Counted from the stretch's first letter, positions 21,287 to 32,178 are shown. The stretch is 64,000 nt of DNA from Spiroplasma endosymbiont of Lonchoptera lutea (GCF_964019715.1 NZ_OZ026463.1:1128220-1192219); one strand, 5' to 3'. Notes: generated by a model from the letters alone, not told the origin. Translations and numbers: made by a program.

Positions 21287-22222
21287 CTACTTTTTAAATA
21301 TTGTTTTAATGTTTAAAAACATTATTCCCAAAGCTTTAAAATCCCACGGTTGTTTTACTCTTTTTAAAGGAACAAATTTATTTCCTTTTTTAGAAAAATA
21401 AGGTTGCACCTTCGTTAAAATTAAATAACCTAAAGATGTAAAAAATATTCCAAAAGTAAATATAAAAATATAACCTAATGGTCACAAACGACCAGTCCGA
21501 TCAAAAATATTAGCAGTAGTAACAAGATTATTACCACTACCTCATAATGGATAACCATCACGACCAATAAATAATAAATTAGTTATTTCATTTTCATTTT
21601 TCGCAATAACTAATGAAAACGCATTAAAACTTAAAGCCATTAAACTAAATATAATTAAACTAATAAAACTTCATAATAAATAATCACGATGATATTGCAC
21701 AATACCATACATATATAAAAATCAATAAGTAAAAATGATAATAACATGTAAAACATAATATAACCAGTAAGAAAAATGTTGCGGTCCATACGATTTATCA
21801 GCTGGAATTAGTAAACTTGCAAAAACCATAATTACTACTCAAGGTGCAGTAATACTAAATAATTTATCATTAGCCTTAATTAATAAAATACCACTAATAA
21901 TTTGTGTTATTGAACTTAAATGAAATGGGAAAATTCAAGGTCAACCTCGTAAATTTTTTCCTGATTCTTTAAAATAATATAAATATAAAAAATGTAAAAA
22001 ATAATAAAGAAAATATAAGAAAATTTGAAAAATACCAAGAATTATTAAAAATAATTTATTTTGTGCTAACTTAACATATCCTGTTTTAAAAATAAACAAA
22101 CAAGCCAAAGCAATTAATGATAAAATAACTGGCAATCAATATTGTCAAGTAACACCAATTTTAGTAATAACTTCACCAGAACTTCCTGCTGGATTAAAAA
22201 AATCATATAATGATAAAAACAT
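21287..22222 (-). CDS. YwaF/TIGR02206-like integral membrane protein
   Basis: This 311-residue protein has about seven to eight hydrophobic helices. Features include FHLSSITQIISG near residue 102, HVIIIFTYWFLY near 156 and a basic carboxy tail. The conserved His and the layout match the YwaF (TIGR02206, TMEM164-related) family; the assignment rests on my recognition of the pattern. Some relatives are linked to lipid acyl transfer; the role here is unknown. The ribosome binding site GGGAGAAG overlaps the end of dut upstream, so the two are probably coupled. Confidence 0.65.
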
Positions 22223-22235
22223 CTTTACTTCTCCC

Positions 22236-22745
22236 TTAATAGTTATTACTTATTCGTTGATGATTAATCTCATTTTTATTTAAATAGGCTTGAAAAATAT
22301 CTTGAAAACTAAACTGCAAAATATTAGCAATTGTAAAAAAATGATTTAAAATATTAGCATAATCATTAGTAATATTTTTTCAAAAAGCAATCGTATGATT
22401 AAAAGTTTCTAATATTAACAATGTTAAATCTTGTTCTTGCTTTAATTCATAAGAATATGCTTCTAAATCAATATTAAAACTTAATCCAATACTAATAAGA
22501 AAATGCAGACAATCAATAAATTCATCTAAAACTAATTCTTTTGACTTATATGTCATACGATTTGATCAATATTTAAAGCATCGTAATTCATTACTAAATT
22601 CCGATAATTCTACTAATAAAGCTAAAAATCGTTTATCAATTGTTTTTTCAACTAATAATTTTTTTTCTTCTAAAATTCTTGCATCTAACTTTTTTTGCAA
22701 ACTAATAATTTGTTTTCATAATTGTAAATCCAAAATATGTTTCAC
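22236..22745 (-). CDS. dut: Dimeric dUTPase (type 2)
   Basis: This enzyme hydrolyses dUTP to dUMP and PPi. The 169-residue all-helical protein shows dUTPase_2 motifs: ELSEFSNELRCFKYWS (residues 47-62) and LVLDEFIDCLHFLISIGL (72-89), which together supply the acidic metal ligands of the MazG-like fold. The likely start is a GTG after TTAGGGATGG; an ATG 2 bases upstream is out of frame. IS30-A3 lies 35 bases upstream of the start, so the native promoter may be shortened. Confidence 0.85.
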
Positions 22746-22780
22746 CCATCCCTAACTTATATTGTTTTATTTATTATAAT

Positions 22781-23858
22781 TGCCAAATTGTAAAGTTAAG
22801 TGCAACTAAATTATTTTTCTAACCAAATATTCGATTGGCGAAAGATAATTTAGTATTTTTCTTGGTCTTTGGTTTAAAGACAATATAAATTTATGAACTG
22901 CATTTTTAGTAGTGTTTGAAAAATTAAATTTTTTAGGAAATTTTTCTCTAATTAAACCATTAGTATTTTCATTAGTACCTCTTTGTCAAGGTGAATATGC
23001 ATCAGCAAAATAAATTTTCACATTTAAATTTTTTTCAAGTTGTTGTCAATTAGCAAATTCTTTACCCCTATCAAATGTTATAGTCTTAACAAGATTATTT
23101 GGAAGAATTGATAAATAATGACTAATATTTTTGTTAATAACTTTAGTAGTTCTATTTTCAACTAATATTACTAAAGTAAATCTTGATGTTCTTTCAACTA
23201 AAGTTATTAAACATGATTTACTTTTACCTCGTGATGATACTACAGTATCACCTTCTCAATGGCCAAGAGTTATGCGATTATTAACATTTCGTTCTTTAAT
23301 GGATTTACCATTAAATTTACCCCGATTTTCTTGAGATTTTCGTTTCTTACCTTTTCTTCTTAAATTTTTACTAGTAACCTTTTCAAGTAATCCAGAATAA
23401 ATTCAATTGTAAATTGTTTTAAAACTAATAATTCATTCTTGATGAAAATTTTTAATTCTGCCATAAATTTGTTCAGGCGATCAACCTAATAATAATTTTT
23501 GTTGTACATATTTTACTAATTCTCTATTTTTAAATTTATGAAAATAAACATGTAATTGTTTTCTATTTTCTGCTTTATTTTGTGCAATTAATGAAAAATA
23601 ATGATTATTATCTTTATTTCTATTAACTTCTCGATTAATAGTACTAATACTTCGATTAAGATTTTTAGCTATTTCACTAATTTTTACTTTAAATTTCAAT
23701 TGATTCTCAATATAAATTCTTTCAGCTATGCCAAGATGTTTGTATCCCATATAAAAAGTCCTTAAATTTACTTTTTCTAAAATAAACTTAGCATCATGAA
23801 ATTTTTATATGAAATCTTTTGCAATTTTATTTACTTGCACTTACAAGTATAATTCAGC
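22781..23858 (-). mobile_element. IS30-family element, type A (copy A3)
   Basis: A complete minus-strand copy, inserted just upstream of dut. The ribosome binding site of its transposase carries a change (AAGGAC for AAGGAG), which may lower expression. Confidence 0.92.
22806..23750 (-). CDS. IS30-family transposase, type A (copy A3)
   Basis: A full 314-residue copy; it has Ala in place of Asp at residue 9 and the altered Shine-Dalgarno noted for the element. The catalytic motifs are unchanged. Confidence 0.93.
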
Positions 23859-23883
23859 AATTATATTTTTTCAAGTTGCAAAT

Positions 23884-23919
23884 AAAAAAAACCTAGTAAT
23901 AACTTATAAATTATTACTA
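23884..23919 (-). terminator. Displaced terminator of the infC-rpmI-rplT operon
   Basis: On the minus strand the stem TAGTAATAA/TTATTACTA is followed by GGTTTTTTT. It lies in the right place to end the infC operon, but IS30-B4 now separates it from rplT by about 1.06 kb. Confidence 0.7.
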
Positions 23920-24980
23920 CCTGAAATGTAAAATTAAAAAGGACACTTATATAAAAAACAAATTGTGTTAATTCTATAATTAAGAAAAGAAAGGAATTAG
24001 CACAATGTATAAGTATCTGACTATTGAATCAATAATAGCAATAAAAGAATATAAAAGTTATGGATTTTCTATTCGTAAAATAGCAAAAGCAATTGATTAT
24101 AGTAAATCAACTGTACACAGAGTTTGTAAATTATTAAATCAAAACTTATTACCATTAGAAATATTGAATCAAGTTCAAAAAAATAAACAAAATGCAGGTA
24201 GAAAATTAATAATTTTAACTTTAACAGAAATTAATACTATCAATCATTTGTTAATTACTAAAAATTATGCTCTTGATATAATTGCTGATTTTTTAAAGAA
24301 AAATAAAATAAAAAATATTTCAACAAAAACTTTATATAACATGTTTAAAACAAATCGAATGGGTTTTGATGAAAAAAATTTATTGAGAAAAGGCAAAAAT
24401 AAACCTCATAAACAAAAAGAAACTAGGGGCAGAATTAATAATTGTAAATCTATTCATGAAAGAAATTTAATCATTCCAAATATTAAAAATATACAAGAAT
24501 TTGGCCATTTAGAGGGAGATACTATCGTTGGTAAAGATCATAAAAGTTCTATTATTACTTTAGCTGATCTATGATCAAAAACCACAATTCCTTTGAAAAC
24601 TAAAAATCATAAAGCAGAAAGTATTACACAAAGTATAATAAAATTTATTTCAAAATTAATACCAGGAACAATTAAAACTATTACTTTTGATCGTGGTAAA
24701 GAATTTAGTAAATGAAAATTAATTGAAAAAAATTGTAATGTTAAAATTTATTTTGCAGATGCCGGAAAACCTTGTCAAAGAGGTTTAAATGAGAACAATA
24801 ATGGTATTTTAAGAAGATATTTACCAAAATCTACTGATTTATCTTCATATAAACAAAAAGACTTAAATTCTATAGCATTTCAAATTAATTCTACACCCAG
24901 AAAATCATTATCTTATAAAAGACCAATAGATTTAATACAATTATTTTAAAAAACTGTCCCATTTATATTTACAATTCAGG
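23920..24980 (+). mobile_element. IS30-family element, type B (copy B4)
   Basis: A complete 1061-bp copy between the rplT stop (10 bases away) and the operon terminator. It is transcribed convergently with rplT. Confidence 0.93.
24005..24949 (+). CDS. IS30-family transposase, type B (copy B4)
   Basis: An intact 314-residue copy; Ile is replaced by Leu in ADLWSKTT. All catalytic motifs are present. Confidence 0.94.
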
Positions 24981-24990
24981 CTAGATAAAA

Positions 24991-25356
24991 TTAATCTTTT
25001 TTTTCTAATGCTGATTTAGACAAATCAACTAATTTTTTAAATTCAACTGGTTGATGAATTGCCATTTCCGATAACATTTTTCGATTAATATCAACATTTG
25101 CTTTATGTAAACCATTAATAAATTGTGAATAAGACATATCATATTCTCTAGCAGCACCATTAATTCGTGTAATTCATAAACTTCGAAACTCGCATTTACG
25201 CTTTTTACGATCACGATAAGCATATGCTAAAGACTTCATTACTTGTTCTTTAGCAGTTCTAAATAATGTATGTTTTGAACCAAAATAACCTTTAGCTTGT
25301 TTTAAAACCTTTTTACGGCGTTTTCTAGTAGTAACGCCTCCTTTAACTCTTGCCAT
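24991..25356 (-). CDS. rplT: 50S ribosomal protein L20
   Basis: The 121-residue protein opens with [20 protein letters not shown] and contains [20 protein letters not shown], the L20 signature. L20 nucleates early 50S assembly and in Firmicutes represses its own operon through the leader RNA. A TGA codon (WITRINGA) is Trp. It is last in the infC-rpmI-rplT operon, 15 bases after rpmI. Confidence 0.97.
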
Positions 25357-25371
25357 TATTATATTTCCTTT

Positions 25372-25566
25372 CTAACTAAGTAGTAAATTTTTTAATCTTC
25401 GGTAATCAGTTTTATGTACTGCTCCTTCTTTGCTTAAATGTCGTTTTTGTTTAGTTGACTTATTTTGCGCTAAATGAGAAGTAAAAGCATGCTTTCGCTT
25501 TCATTTACCAGTTCCAGTAATTTTAATTCGTTTCTGTAATGCTTTTTTTGTTTTCATTTTTGGCAT
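25372..25566 (-). CDS. rpmI: 50S ribosomal protein L35
   Basis: The 64-residue, very basic protein starts MPKMKTKKALQKRIKITGTG and contains KHAFTSHLAQNKSTKQKRHL, typical of L35. Its start overlaps the last 44 bases of infC in another frame, and AAGGAGCAAGAAA provides the binding site within infC. Confidence 0.96.
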
Positions 25567-26116
25567 TTTCTTGCTCCTTTTCTTTAATTAAATCTTTATC
25601 TTTTCTAACAATTAAATACATATCATAAAACTGACCAGTTAACTTTGGTGTTTTTTCAATTTCACAATACTCTTTTACTAAATCATAAAACCGCATTAAT
25701 GTTTCATAACCAAACTCTTTACGATATGATTCCCTACCTCGAAACTTTAAAGATATTTTAACCCGATCACCATTTTTTAAAAATTCTATTACCTTCTTAG
25801 CTTTGAATTGCAAATCATGCTCACCAATATTAGGTGTTAAACGCATTTCTTTGTTTTGAATAATTCGTTGCTTTTTTTTATTATCTTTATCTTTTTTTTG
25901 CTCTTCATACTTATATCTGCCATAATCTAAAATTTTCGACACTGGCGGATTAGTATTAGGTGCAACAACAAACAAATCTAGTCCTTGCTCTTTAGCAGTC
26001 CTTAAAGCATCATTTCGTGACATCACACCTAATTGATTGCCATCTTGATCAATAACTAAAACTTCACGAAAAGGAATATTTTGGTTAATAAAATCAGTAT
26101 TTGGCTTATGTTTCAT
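25523..26116 (-). CDS. infC: Translation initiation factor IF-3
   Basis: The 197-residue IF-3 has an amino domain (NQNIPFREVLVIDQDGNQLG) and a carboxy domain with NIGEHDLQFKAKKVIEFLKN and KISLKFRGRE. It keeps 30S subunits free and checks initiator tRNA. The carboxy tail is extended by Lys/Glu/Asn-rich residues that overlap the rpmI start. AGGAGG is 11 bases before the ATG. A leader with an attenuator precedes it. Confidence 0.97.
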   Translation of the reverse strand: MKHKPNTDFINQNIPFREVLVIDQDGNQLGVMSRNDALRTAKEQGLDLFVVAPNTNPPVSKILDYGRYKYEEQKKDKDNKKKQRIIQNKEMRLTPNIGEHDLQFKAKKVIEFLKNGDRVKISLKFRGRESYRKEFGYETLMRFYDLVKEYCEIEKTPKLTGQFYDMYLIVRKDKDLIKEKEQENAKNENKKSITETN

Positions 26117-26265
26117 AAAATAGAAAACCTCCTATAACAACATAGAAAAAGTGTGTACTAATACACACTCACCATTAAAATATTTAGATTTTAAATCTAA
26201 AATTATTATTAGCTGTTTACCCATAACGATAATATGTTGCTATCAGGTGAGTGTAACACTACTTT
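26117..26265 (-). promoter_or_regulatory. infC operon leader with terminator/antiterminator
   Basis: Just before the infC binding site the transcript can form AGTGTGTA/TACACACT followed by five T (26146-26169), an intrinsic terminator. Upstream, ACACTCACC (complement of 26246-26254) can pair with GGTGAGTGT (complement of 26165-26173), which forms part of the terminator stem, so the two folds exclude one another. This is the logic of the L20 autoregulatory leaders of Firmicutes. Direct binding by L20 is inferred. Confidence 0.65.
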
Positions 26266-26337
26266 CTTTTATTTATGTTCCTATAAATAATAACATAAAT
26301 AAATAAAAATGCAAAAAAATATTAAACTTAGGTCGCG

Positions 26338-26374
26338 TTTAGTTTTCTTAGGTATTGCTTTGAAAAAGTAAAAC
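26338..26374 (-). mobile_element. Right-end remnant of a plectrovirus
   Basis: The reverse complement reads TTTTCAAAGCAATACC then TAAGAAAACTAAA followed by CGCGACC, as at the right ends of P1 and P2. Its interior side is replaced by IS30-A4. It marks another, reversed viral integration upstream of infC. Confidence 0.85.
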
Positions 26375-27452
26375 GCTGAATTATACTTGTAAGTGCAAGT
26401 AAATAAAATTGCAAAAGATTTCATATAAAAATTTCATGATGCTAAGTTTATTTTAGAAAAAGTAAATTTAAGGAGTTTTTATATGGGATACAAACATCTT
26501 GGCATAGATGAAAGAATTTATATTGAGAATCAATTGAAATTTAAAGTAAAAATTAGTGAAATAGCTAAAAATCTTAATCGAAGTATTAGTACTATTAATC
26601 GAGAAGTTAATAGAAATAAAGATAATAATCATTATTTTTCATTAATTGCACAAAATAAAGCAGAAAATAGAAAACAATTACATGTTTATTTTCATAAATT
26701 TAAAAATAGAGAATTAGTAAAATATGTACAACAAAAATTATTATTAGGTTGATCGCCTGAACAAATTTATGGCAGAATTAAAAATTTTCATCAAGAATGA
26801 ATTATTAGTTTTAAAACAATTTACAATTGAATTTATTCTGGATTACTTGAAAAGGTTACTAGTAAAAATTTAAGAAGAAAAGGTAAGAAACGAAAATCTC
26901 AAGAAAATCGGGGTAAATTTAATGGTAAATCCATTAAAGAACGAAATGTTAATAATCGCATAACTCTTGGCCATTGAGAAGGTGATACTGTAGTATCATC
27001 ACGAGGTAAAAGTAAATCATGTTTAATAACTTTAGTTGAAAGAACATCAAGATTTACTTTAGCAATATTAGTTGAAAATAGAACTACTAAAGTTATTAAC
27101 AAAAATATTAGTCATTATTTATCAATTCTTCCAAATAATCTTGTTAAGACTATAACATTTGATAGGGGTAAAGAATTTGCTAATTGACAACAACTTGAAA
27201 AAAATTTAAATGTGAAAATTTATTTTGCTGATGCATATTCACCTTGACAAAGAGGTACTAATGAAAATACTAATGGTTTAATTAGAGAAAAATTTCCTAA
27301 AAAATTTAATTTTTCAAACACTACTAAAAATGCAGTTCATAAATTTATATTGTCTTTAAACCAAAGACCAAGAAAAATACTAAATTATCTTTCGCCAATC
27401 GAATATTTGGTTAGAAAAATAATTTAGTTGCACTTAACTTTACAATTTGGCA
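26375..27452 (+). mobile_element. IS30-family element, type A (copy A4)
   Basis: A complete copy inserted in the viral remnant; its right end directly abuts a truncated inverted type A copy (A5). Confidence 0.92.
26483..27427 (+). CDS. IS30-family transposase, type A (copy A4)
   Basis: An intact 314-residue copy. Compared with A1 it has SPWQRG rather than SPWQKG and LNYLSP rather than LNYFSP. Confidence 0.94.
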
Positions 27453-27554
27453 ATTAAATTGTTTTAAAACTAATAATTCATTCTTGATGAAAATTTTTAA
27501 TTCTGCCATAAATTTGTTCAGGCGATGGATTGGTAACCCTTTTTAGGACACTTT

Positions 27555-28355
27555 TTATGTAGACTGGTATTTTCTAAATTCAACGGGAGTTAAATAATTT
27601 AAACTGCCATGAATTCGAATATTGTTATATCAATTAACAAAATCAAATAGTTCGCATTTTAGTTGTGTTAAGTTTGCAAATTTTTTACCGTTAATAAATT
27701 CGGTTTTAAAGGTTTTGTAAGTTGCTTCAGCAACAGCATTATCATATGGGCATCCTTTGGAGCTTAATGATCTTTTAATTTTAAAGGTTATTAAAATTTC
27801 ATCAATAATTTTATTTTTAAACTCATTACCACGATCAGTATGAAATAAAGTTATTTTATTTAATGGTCGTGTTATCTTGTGAAAAGCTTGTTGAACTAAT
27901 TCAGCAGTTTTATTTGGTCCAGCACTATAGCCAATTACTTCGCGATTAAACAAGTCAATTAATAAACAAATATAATGTCATTTAGTGCCAACTTGAACAT
28001 ATGTTAAATCACTAACAACAACTTCATTTGGTTTTTTGTCATTAAATTGACGATTTAAAACATTATTAATTTCGTCATTATTAACTGTTTTTTTATGATT
28101 ACAATATTTTAACTTGGTGTATTTAGAAACCAAATTATTTTTGATCATAATGAATCGGATTTTTCGTCGTGATAAAATGATATTTTTTCTTATTAAAACA
28201 GCTTTAATTTTACGAGCACCATAAATCTTGCGACTTTTATTAAATGCACTGATAACTTCTTGTTCATAATTATTAACATCAAACTTGGTGCATTTATTAG
28301 TTTGATAATAATATGTTGATTTTAGTAAACCTAAAATCTTACATATTTTCCTCAC
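27555..28355 (-). CDS. IS3-family OrfB transposase (copy C2)
   Basis: 266 residues, the same protein as copy C1, with intact DDE motifs; expression is presumably by -1 shift from orfA. Confidence 0.92.
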
Positions 28356-28387
28356 TGAATATTTATTTTTGTTGTTATTAATTATTG

Positions 28388-28666
28388 TTATTTTTTCCCG
28401 ATTATCAGTGCTGCTTGCTTTAAAATGTCATTTTCCATTCGTAATTGTTGGTTTTCTTTTCGCAAGTAAATTAATTCATTTTCTTCGACAGTGCGATTAT
28501 CTTTTGCTTTAAATGACCCAGAATTATTATAATTTTTAATTCAACTATAAATAGTTGGTTTTGGTAAATTATATTCTTTCCCTAAATTAATAACACTTTT
28601 GTCATTTTTGTATAGCATTACAATTTGTTTTTTAAATTCTTCAGAGTATGAGGTTTTATTTCCCAT
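28388..28666 (-). CDS. IS3-family OrfA (copy C2)
   Basis: 92 residues, the same as copy C1, ending at the A6 slip site. Confidence 0.92.
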
Positions 28667-29118
28667 TTTTATATTCCTTCTTTCTTAATAATTTTGAAGT
28701 CTATATAATTATGGTCCAACTTATTGTAGCCTATCCACAATCAACCTAATAATAATTTTTGTTGTACATATTTTACTAATTCTCTATTTTTAAATTTATG
28801 AAAATAAACATGTAATTGTTTTCTATTTTCTGCTTTATTTTGTGCAATTAATGAAAAATAATGATTATTATCTTTATTTCTATTAACTTCTCGATTAATA
28901 GTACTAATACTTCGATTAAGATTTTTAGCTATTTCACTAATTTTTACTTTAAATTTCAATTGATTCTCAATATAAATTCTTTCATCTATGCCAAGATGTT
29001 TGTATCCCATATAAAAACTCCTTAAATTTACTTTTTCTAAAATAAACTTAGCATCATGAAATTTTTATATGAAATCTTTTGCAATTTTATTTACTTGCAC
29101 TTACAAGTATAATTCAGC

Positions 29119-29655
29119 ATGATAATAAACAAGATATTATTGCTTTAAGAACTACGATTGGTATGGTTTTTCAAAAACCTAATCCTTTTCCAAAATCAAT
29201 TTATGATAATGTTGCTTATGGACCAAGAAGTTTAGGAATTAGAAATCGAAAAAAATTGGATGAAATAATTGAAGATTCATTAAAAAAAAGCGGCATTATG
29301 AGATGAAGTTAAAAATGATTTAAAAAGTCCAGCTTTAAGTTTAAGTGGTGGTCAACAACAAAGATTATGTATTGCTCGAGCAATTGCTATTAAACCAGAA
29401 GTGCTATTAATGGATGAACCAACTTCAGCATTAGATCCGATTGCTACTGGTAAAATTGAGGAGTTAATATTGCAATTAAAAAAAGATTTTACAATTATTA
29501 TTGTGACCCATTCAATGCAACAAGCAGCAAGAATTTCTGATCAAACAGCATTTTTTTTAATGGGTAAAATTGTTAAAGTGGCAAGAACAAGAAAATTATT
29601 TTTATCACCACAACAAAAGGAAACTGAAGATTATATTGCAGGACGGTTTGGGTAA
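29119..29655 (+). pseudogene. pstB: Phosphate ABC transporter ATPase PstB, truncated and frameshifted
   Basis: The remnant begins inside the nucleotide-binding domain at [20 protein letters not shown]. The amino end with Walker A was removed by the type A IS30 element. The signature [16 protein letters not shown] and Walker [14 protein letters not shown] remain. A run of eight A at 29282-29289 puts the two parts in different frames; seven would restore KKAALWDEV. Without Walker A it cannot hydrolyse ATP. No other pst gene is in the window. Confidence 0.93.
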
Positions 29656-29697
29656 TGATTTAAAAATGATATAATTAATATTGGAGTAGGTGATATA

Positions 29698-30438
29698 ATG
29701 CAATGTTATTTTGCTCATTTTCAAGATGAATTCGGCAATTTAATTTTTAATGATATTGATACTCATCATTTAGTTAATGTTTTAAGATTTCAAATTAATG
29801 ACTTGTTAATTGCTGTATATAATGGCAAAAAATATCAAACGAAGATAATTGAAAAGAAACCACAATTAAAAGTTGAAATTCAAAAAAATTTATTGGAAAA
29901 TACCGAATTAGAAATAGTTGTAACATTATTAATGCCATTGCTTAAACAAGATCGTAATGATTGAATTGTTCAAAAAGCGACTGAATTAGGTGTGACACAA
30001 ATTATTGGTATTGCTTTAGAACGAAGTGTTACTAAGATTAAACGAAATGATGATAAGAAAAAAAAGATGATGCGTTGACAAAAGATTGCTAAAGAAGCAG
30101 CACAACAGTCGAATCGTAATCAAATTCCAAAAATTGTTGATATTATTACTGATTTTACTGCTATTATTCCTTATAAGAGCGAGTTAAATTTAATTGCTAA
30201 TGAATTATCATTAGCAACCCGTTCATTGTCGGCACTAATGTTACCATTATCCAAGTCAACAAGTATTACTTTTATTTGTGGACCTGAGGGTGGTTTTAGT
30301 GATAAAGAATTAGAATTTTTTAATTTTGAAGGTTTTCATGCAATTAATTTAGGAAAAAGAGTTTTAAGATCAGAAACAGCTGTTTTAGCATTTCTTGCTA
30401 ATATCGGTTATGAACATGAAAAGTTAAAGGAGCAATAA
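29698..30438 (+). CDS. rsmE: 16S rRNA m3U1498 methyltransferase RsmE
   Basis: RsmE methylates U1498 of 16S rRNA. The 246-residue SPOUT enzyme has an amino-terminal PUA-like part (THHLVNVLRFQINDLLIAVY) and the SPOUT knot motifs ICGPEGGFSDKELEFF and LGKRVLRSETAVLAFLA near the carboxy end. TGA codons are Trp (DWIVQKATELG). The start follows GGAGTAGGTGATATA. It is 42 bases after the pstB remnant. Confidence 0.96.
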
Positions 30439-30440
30439 GA

Positions 30441-30923
30441 ATGTCTTTAAGTTCAAAGCGAATGGGTGCAATTTTAAATTTATTATTTGCAATTAATTGA
30501 TTGTTTTTAACAATGGTATTTATTAGTGTTCAAAAATCAAATTTACCTTTAAGTGGTGGTTTTGAAATTGCTAGTTATTTAATTCCATTAATAACTTTAT
30601 GTTTAATAATGGTTTATGTTTGATTAACTTATGTATCAATTAAGAATTTTGATATTAAATATCAATTTAAAGCATATAAATACTTAATATTAATCGTATT
30701 GATGGCAGTGATGTCAATTTTAGCCAATTTATTAATTTTAATTGCTAAAAATCACCAAAATGCTATTTTAGCGTTTGGTTTATCAATTGGAATTTCTGGA
30801 ATATTTGGTTTAGTAACAATTATCTTTGATATTAAGTTTTTTATTCAAAGGTTAAAATGAGAGGCATTATCAAAAAGTGAAATTTCTACCCTAAATGATG
30901 AATTAATAATTAAAAATAAATAA
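30441..30923 (+). CDS. Four-helix membrane protein of unknown function
   Basis: 160 residues with hydrophobic segments near 10-27, 44-66, 80-101 and 108-129, then a polar carboxy tail. It starts 2 bases after the rsmE stop with AAAGGAGCAATAAG in front, so it is cotranscribed. No family motif is recognised; it looks like one of the small polytopic proteins common in Spiroplasma. Confidence 0.8.
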
Positions 30924-30947
30924 TTAGTAAGGAGATCTGCTTGTTTT

Positions 30948-31586
30948 ATGAAACTGAATGAATTTATTGATTATACTTTATTAAGTTCATATGCTACGAG
31001 TCATGACATTCAAAAAATTTGTATGGATGCTGAAAAGCACAAATTTGCTAGTGTATGTGTTAATCCTATTTATGTTAGTCATGCTAAAAATTTGTTAAAA
31101 AAGACAAAGGTTAATGTTTGTACTGTTGTTGGTTTTCCATTGGGTTCGGTGCCTACAAATATTAAAGTGTTGGAAACTGAACAAGCTGTTCGTGATGGTG
31201 CCGATGAGATTGATATGGTTATTAATGTCGGAGCTTTAAAAGAAGGGGCATATACGGTAGTATTAAATGATATTAAACATGTTCGGGCTGTATGTCCAAA
31301 ACAAATTTTAAAAGTTATTATTGAAACTGCATTATTAACGAAAGAAGAAAAAATTCAAGTTTGTAAATTAGCTTTGCAAGCACAAGCAGATTTTATTAAA
31401 ACTTCAACAGGATTTGCTAAAAGTGGTGCTAAAGTTAAAGATATTAAATTAATTCGTAGTATTGTTAAAGATGCAATGTATATTAAAGCGTCAGGGAAAA
31501 TTAAAACTAAAGCACAGGCAATAAAACTTATTAAAGGTGGAGCAGACCGACTGGGGATTAGTAAAGCAGCGTTATTGATGGTTTAG
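30948..31586 (+). CDS. deoC: Deoxyribose-phosphate aldolase
   Basis: This class I aldolase splits 2-deoxyribose-5-phosphate into glyceraldehyde-3-phosphate and acetaldehyde. The 212-residue barrel has CTVVGFPLGSVPTNIKVLET, DEIDMVINVGALK, ILKVIIETALLT and the Schiff-base Lys in YIKASGKIKT; the usual VKASGG reads IKASGK here. AAGGAGATC precedes the ATG. The P2 provirus begins about 90 bases downstream. Confidence 0.96.
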   Translation: MKLNEFIDYTLLSSYATSHDIQKICMDAEKHKFASVCVNPIYVSHAKNLLKKTKVNVCTVVGFPLGSVPTNIKVLETEQAVRDGADEIDMVINVGALKEGAYTVVLNDIKHVRAVCPKQILKVIIETALLTKEEKIQVCKLALQAQADFIKTSTGFAKSGAKVKDIKLIRSIVKDAMYIKASGKIKTKAQAIKLIKGGADRLGISKAALLMV

Positions 31587-31675
31587 TTGCTAATTAATTT
31601 TAGTTATAAAAATGGTTTTAATTTTTTGTGAATTTTGTTTCATTATTTGCAATTTTATATCATATTTATGGACGC
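31587..31675. other. Spacer between deoC and provirus P2
   Basis: AT-rich sequence without a gene. It ends in TTATGGACGC, the left flank of the P2 integration. Confidence 0.6.
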
Positions 31676-32178
31676 ATAAAGTTTTGTTAGGTAGGAAAAG
31701 ATTTGAATAAGTATTAAGACAGTCAGTAATGATTGTCTTTTTATTTTATAAGGTGTTAAAAGTTTGTTCTTTGAAAATTAAATACAAGTGAATTAATAAT
31801 GTTGGTATGTATTAAAGCACGATAAATTGTGAGTGGTCGCCATAACCAAAAGAAGTTTACCAGTTAATAGATAACATCCTATTAGCTATAGCAATTTGTT
31901 TCGTTTTGCAATAAAAAAATGAATGGGTGGATTTCCTAAAAATATACACGCTATTAAATTAGTTCCAAGGGTAGGATGCGGATGTTAAAGTGTAGAAATT
32001 TCTATATAGGGGTATGCTAAGTTTAAAATTATTAAAATCTTTATCTAATTAAAAAACAAAATTAAATAACAAAGCTTGTTAAACACTTAAATCTGCGATA
32101 TATAAGTGTTTAAAAAACTAAGTTAACTAACTTAGTTAATATAACTTAGTTTATAACAAATAAGAAAGGTAATTTACT
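31676..32178 (+). promoter_or_regulatory. P2 viral leader: hairpins, putative origin or packaging region
   Basis: The counterpart of 3841-4342, nearly identical apart from a few substitutions and a short deletion in the last inverted repeat (near 32115-32130). The terminator-like hairpin is at 31717-31747. Confidence 0.6.
31717..31747 (+). terminator. Rho-independent terminator in P2 leader
   Basis: Stem AGACAGTCA/TGATTGTCT with one mismatch followed by a T tract, as in P1. Confidence 0.7.

Larger units (their letters stand above)
27526..28737 (-). mobile_element. IS3-family (IS150-like) element, copy C2
   Basis: A complete 1212-bp copy inside IS30-A5. The flanking triplets are CGA and CAA, compatible with a 3-bp duplication altered by one base. 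One end base differs (TGGATTGGTAACC). Confidence 0.93.
27453..29118 (-). mobile_element. IS30-family type A, truncated and interrupted (copy A5)
   Basis: The left end and first half of the transposase (28741-29010) are present, then IS3-type C2 interrupts, and 73 further bases follow at 27453-27525 before the copy stops against A4. The 3' half is lost. The left end abuts the pstB remnant. Confidence 0.9.
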
